Positions 13,468-14,038 of a DNA stretch of 14,038 nt are shown piece by piece. The notes under the pieces were generated by a model that ran no database searches, had not been told where the DNA came from, and saw only the letters and a program-made list of their open reading frames with translations. The position numbers and the translations under genes are program-made. The stretch is taken from NCBI GenBank assembly GCA_002479645.1, contig DLOO01000051.1, positions 1-14,038 on the forward strand. The letters run 5' to 3'. The DNA is from Lachnoclostridium sp. UBA7482. GTDB lineage: Bacteria > Bacillota > Clostridia > Lachnospirales > Lachnospiraceae. Within the stretch, counting starts at the first letter, position 1. Each line of letters opens with the position of its first letter.

Positions 13468-14038
13468 ATGGAATTTATTCAATGGAAGGATAGCAGGATA
13501 TATTATCAAAGGCGTAATGAGGTCGTTCTCTGCGATTGCAAATATCTGGAAATCGTTCGCCAGAAAAAGATTTTGTATGCACGCAAGGATGAGGTAAAGC
13601 GCGAACAACAGGAAAACGGTTCGTTCCTTCGGAATGTTATGACCGATTATTTCGGGAGTTTGCCGCAGGAACCACTGGATGTGGAATATAATTGCTACGG
13701 GAAGCCCTATCTGGTCGGAAATCCCTGCTATTTCAGCCTTTCCCATAGCGGCGATCTGCTTGTGTGCGCGGTAGCCGGGGAAGAAATCGGAGTGGATTGT
13801 GAAAAACTGCATGAGCTTAAGCAGAATATTGCCGGAAAAATATTGAGCGAAGCAGAGCTTGCAGAGTATGAACAGGTAACAGAGGAGGAAAAAAACTCCC
13901 GGTTGATTCAAATGTGGACGGTAAAGGAGAGTATCGGTAAGCTGCTGGGTACCGGGATTCGCACTCCGAAGGAGCTGAATAAAGAGGATTACATGCTCCA
14001 TACCTTTTGGCTTGGGGACAGCTGGGTTACGGCAGGAA
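13468..14038 (+). CDS. 4'-phosphopantetheinyl transferase (Sfp type), partial at right edge
   Basis: The frame begins at ATG 13468, with GAGG seven bases upstream. The adjacent ATG at 13465 is an alternative. It runs off the window after about 190 codons. It is an Sfp-family transferase that moves phosphopantetheine from coenzyme A to a serine on carrier proteins of polyketide, nonribosomal peptide or fatty acid synthesis. Motifs in order: a substrate-facing stretch with YGKPYL (77-82), FSLSHSG (89-95), GVDCE (108-112, Mg ligands Asp110 and Glu112), and WTVKESIGKLLGTG (150-163, Glu154 as the third acidic residue and Lys158). These match the Sfp (group II) pattern rather than the short AcpS type. 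It follows nfo in the same tight operon. Which carrier it activates cannot be told. Confidence 0.93.
   Translation, partial: MEFIQWKDSRIYYQRRNEVVLCDCKYLEIVRQKKILYARKDEVKREQQENGSFLRNVMTDYFGSLPQEPLDVEYNCYGKPYLVGNPCYFSLSHSGDLLVCAVAGEEIGVDCEKLHELKQNIAGKILSEAELAEYEQVTEEEKNSRLIQMWTVKESIGKLLGTGIRTPKELNKEDYMLHTFWLGDSWVTAG

Noticed and set aside
13447..14001. A 184-codon minus-strand open frame opposite the phosphopantetheinyl transferase
   Set aside because: The plus-strand frame carries all the Sfp motifs, so the opposite frame is a shadow.

Overview
The window looks like chromosomal DNA of a low-to-mid GC Gram-positive anaerobe, most likely a clostridial (Lachnospiraceae-type) Firmicute. This is inferred from strong GGAGG ribosome binding sites, sigma-A type promoters, a PadR/DUF1700/DUF4097 cassette, an indolepyruvate:ferredoxin oxidoreductase, and the protein families present. 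I could not place the species.

Region 1 (1-2102) starts with the 3' end of queA and its terminator. An AT-rich, probably acquired type IV toxin-antitoxin pair (abiEi-abiEii) follows, driven by a perfect consensus promoter that sits inside a palindrome. The toxin gene loses its 3' end and runs into about 60 codons of an unrelated type I restriction subunit (hsdR). That remnant then runs into the 5' stub of a DUF4097 gene on the opposite strand. This three-part junction is the scar of a decayed defence island and is the most unusual structure here.

Region 2 (1953-3067, minus strand) is a PadR regulator, a DUF1700 (HAAS) membrane protein and the truncated DUF4097 gene, with overlapping reading frames and a promoter/operator upstream of padR. 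Region 3 (3107-5388, minus strand) is a DUF1624-type membrane protein followed by argH (argininosuccinate lyase) and a strong terminator. Region 4 (5476-6854, plus strand) holds a hemolysin III/PAQR-family membrane protein and an XRE regulator with a C-terminal membrane domain, each with its own promoter.

Region 5 (6945-7788, minus strand) is a metal-dependent amidohydrolase. It is divergent from region 6 (7907 to the window end, plus strand), a tight six-gene run: iorA, iorB, a PHP-domain phosphoesterase, a HEAT/THUMP-containing methyltransferase, nfo (endonuclease IV) and an Sfp-type phosphopantetheinyl transferase cut by the window edge. Gaps in this run are 7 to 31 bases with no terminator visible, so it probably forms one transcript joining 2-oxoacid oxidation, RNA modification, DNA repair and carrier-protein activation. 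I see no rRNA, tRNA, CRISPR array, intact insertion sequence or complete novel system. The most testable novelties are the recombination scar, the palindromic abiE promoter, the PadR operator and the methyltransferase with an altered catalytic motif.
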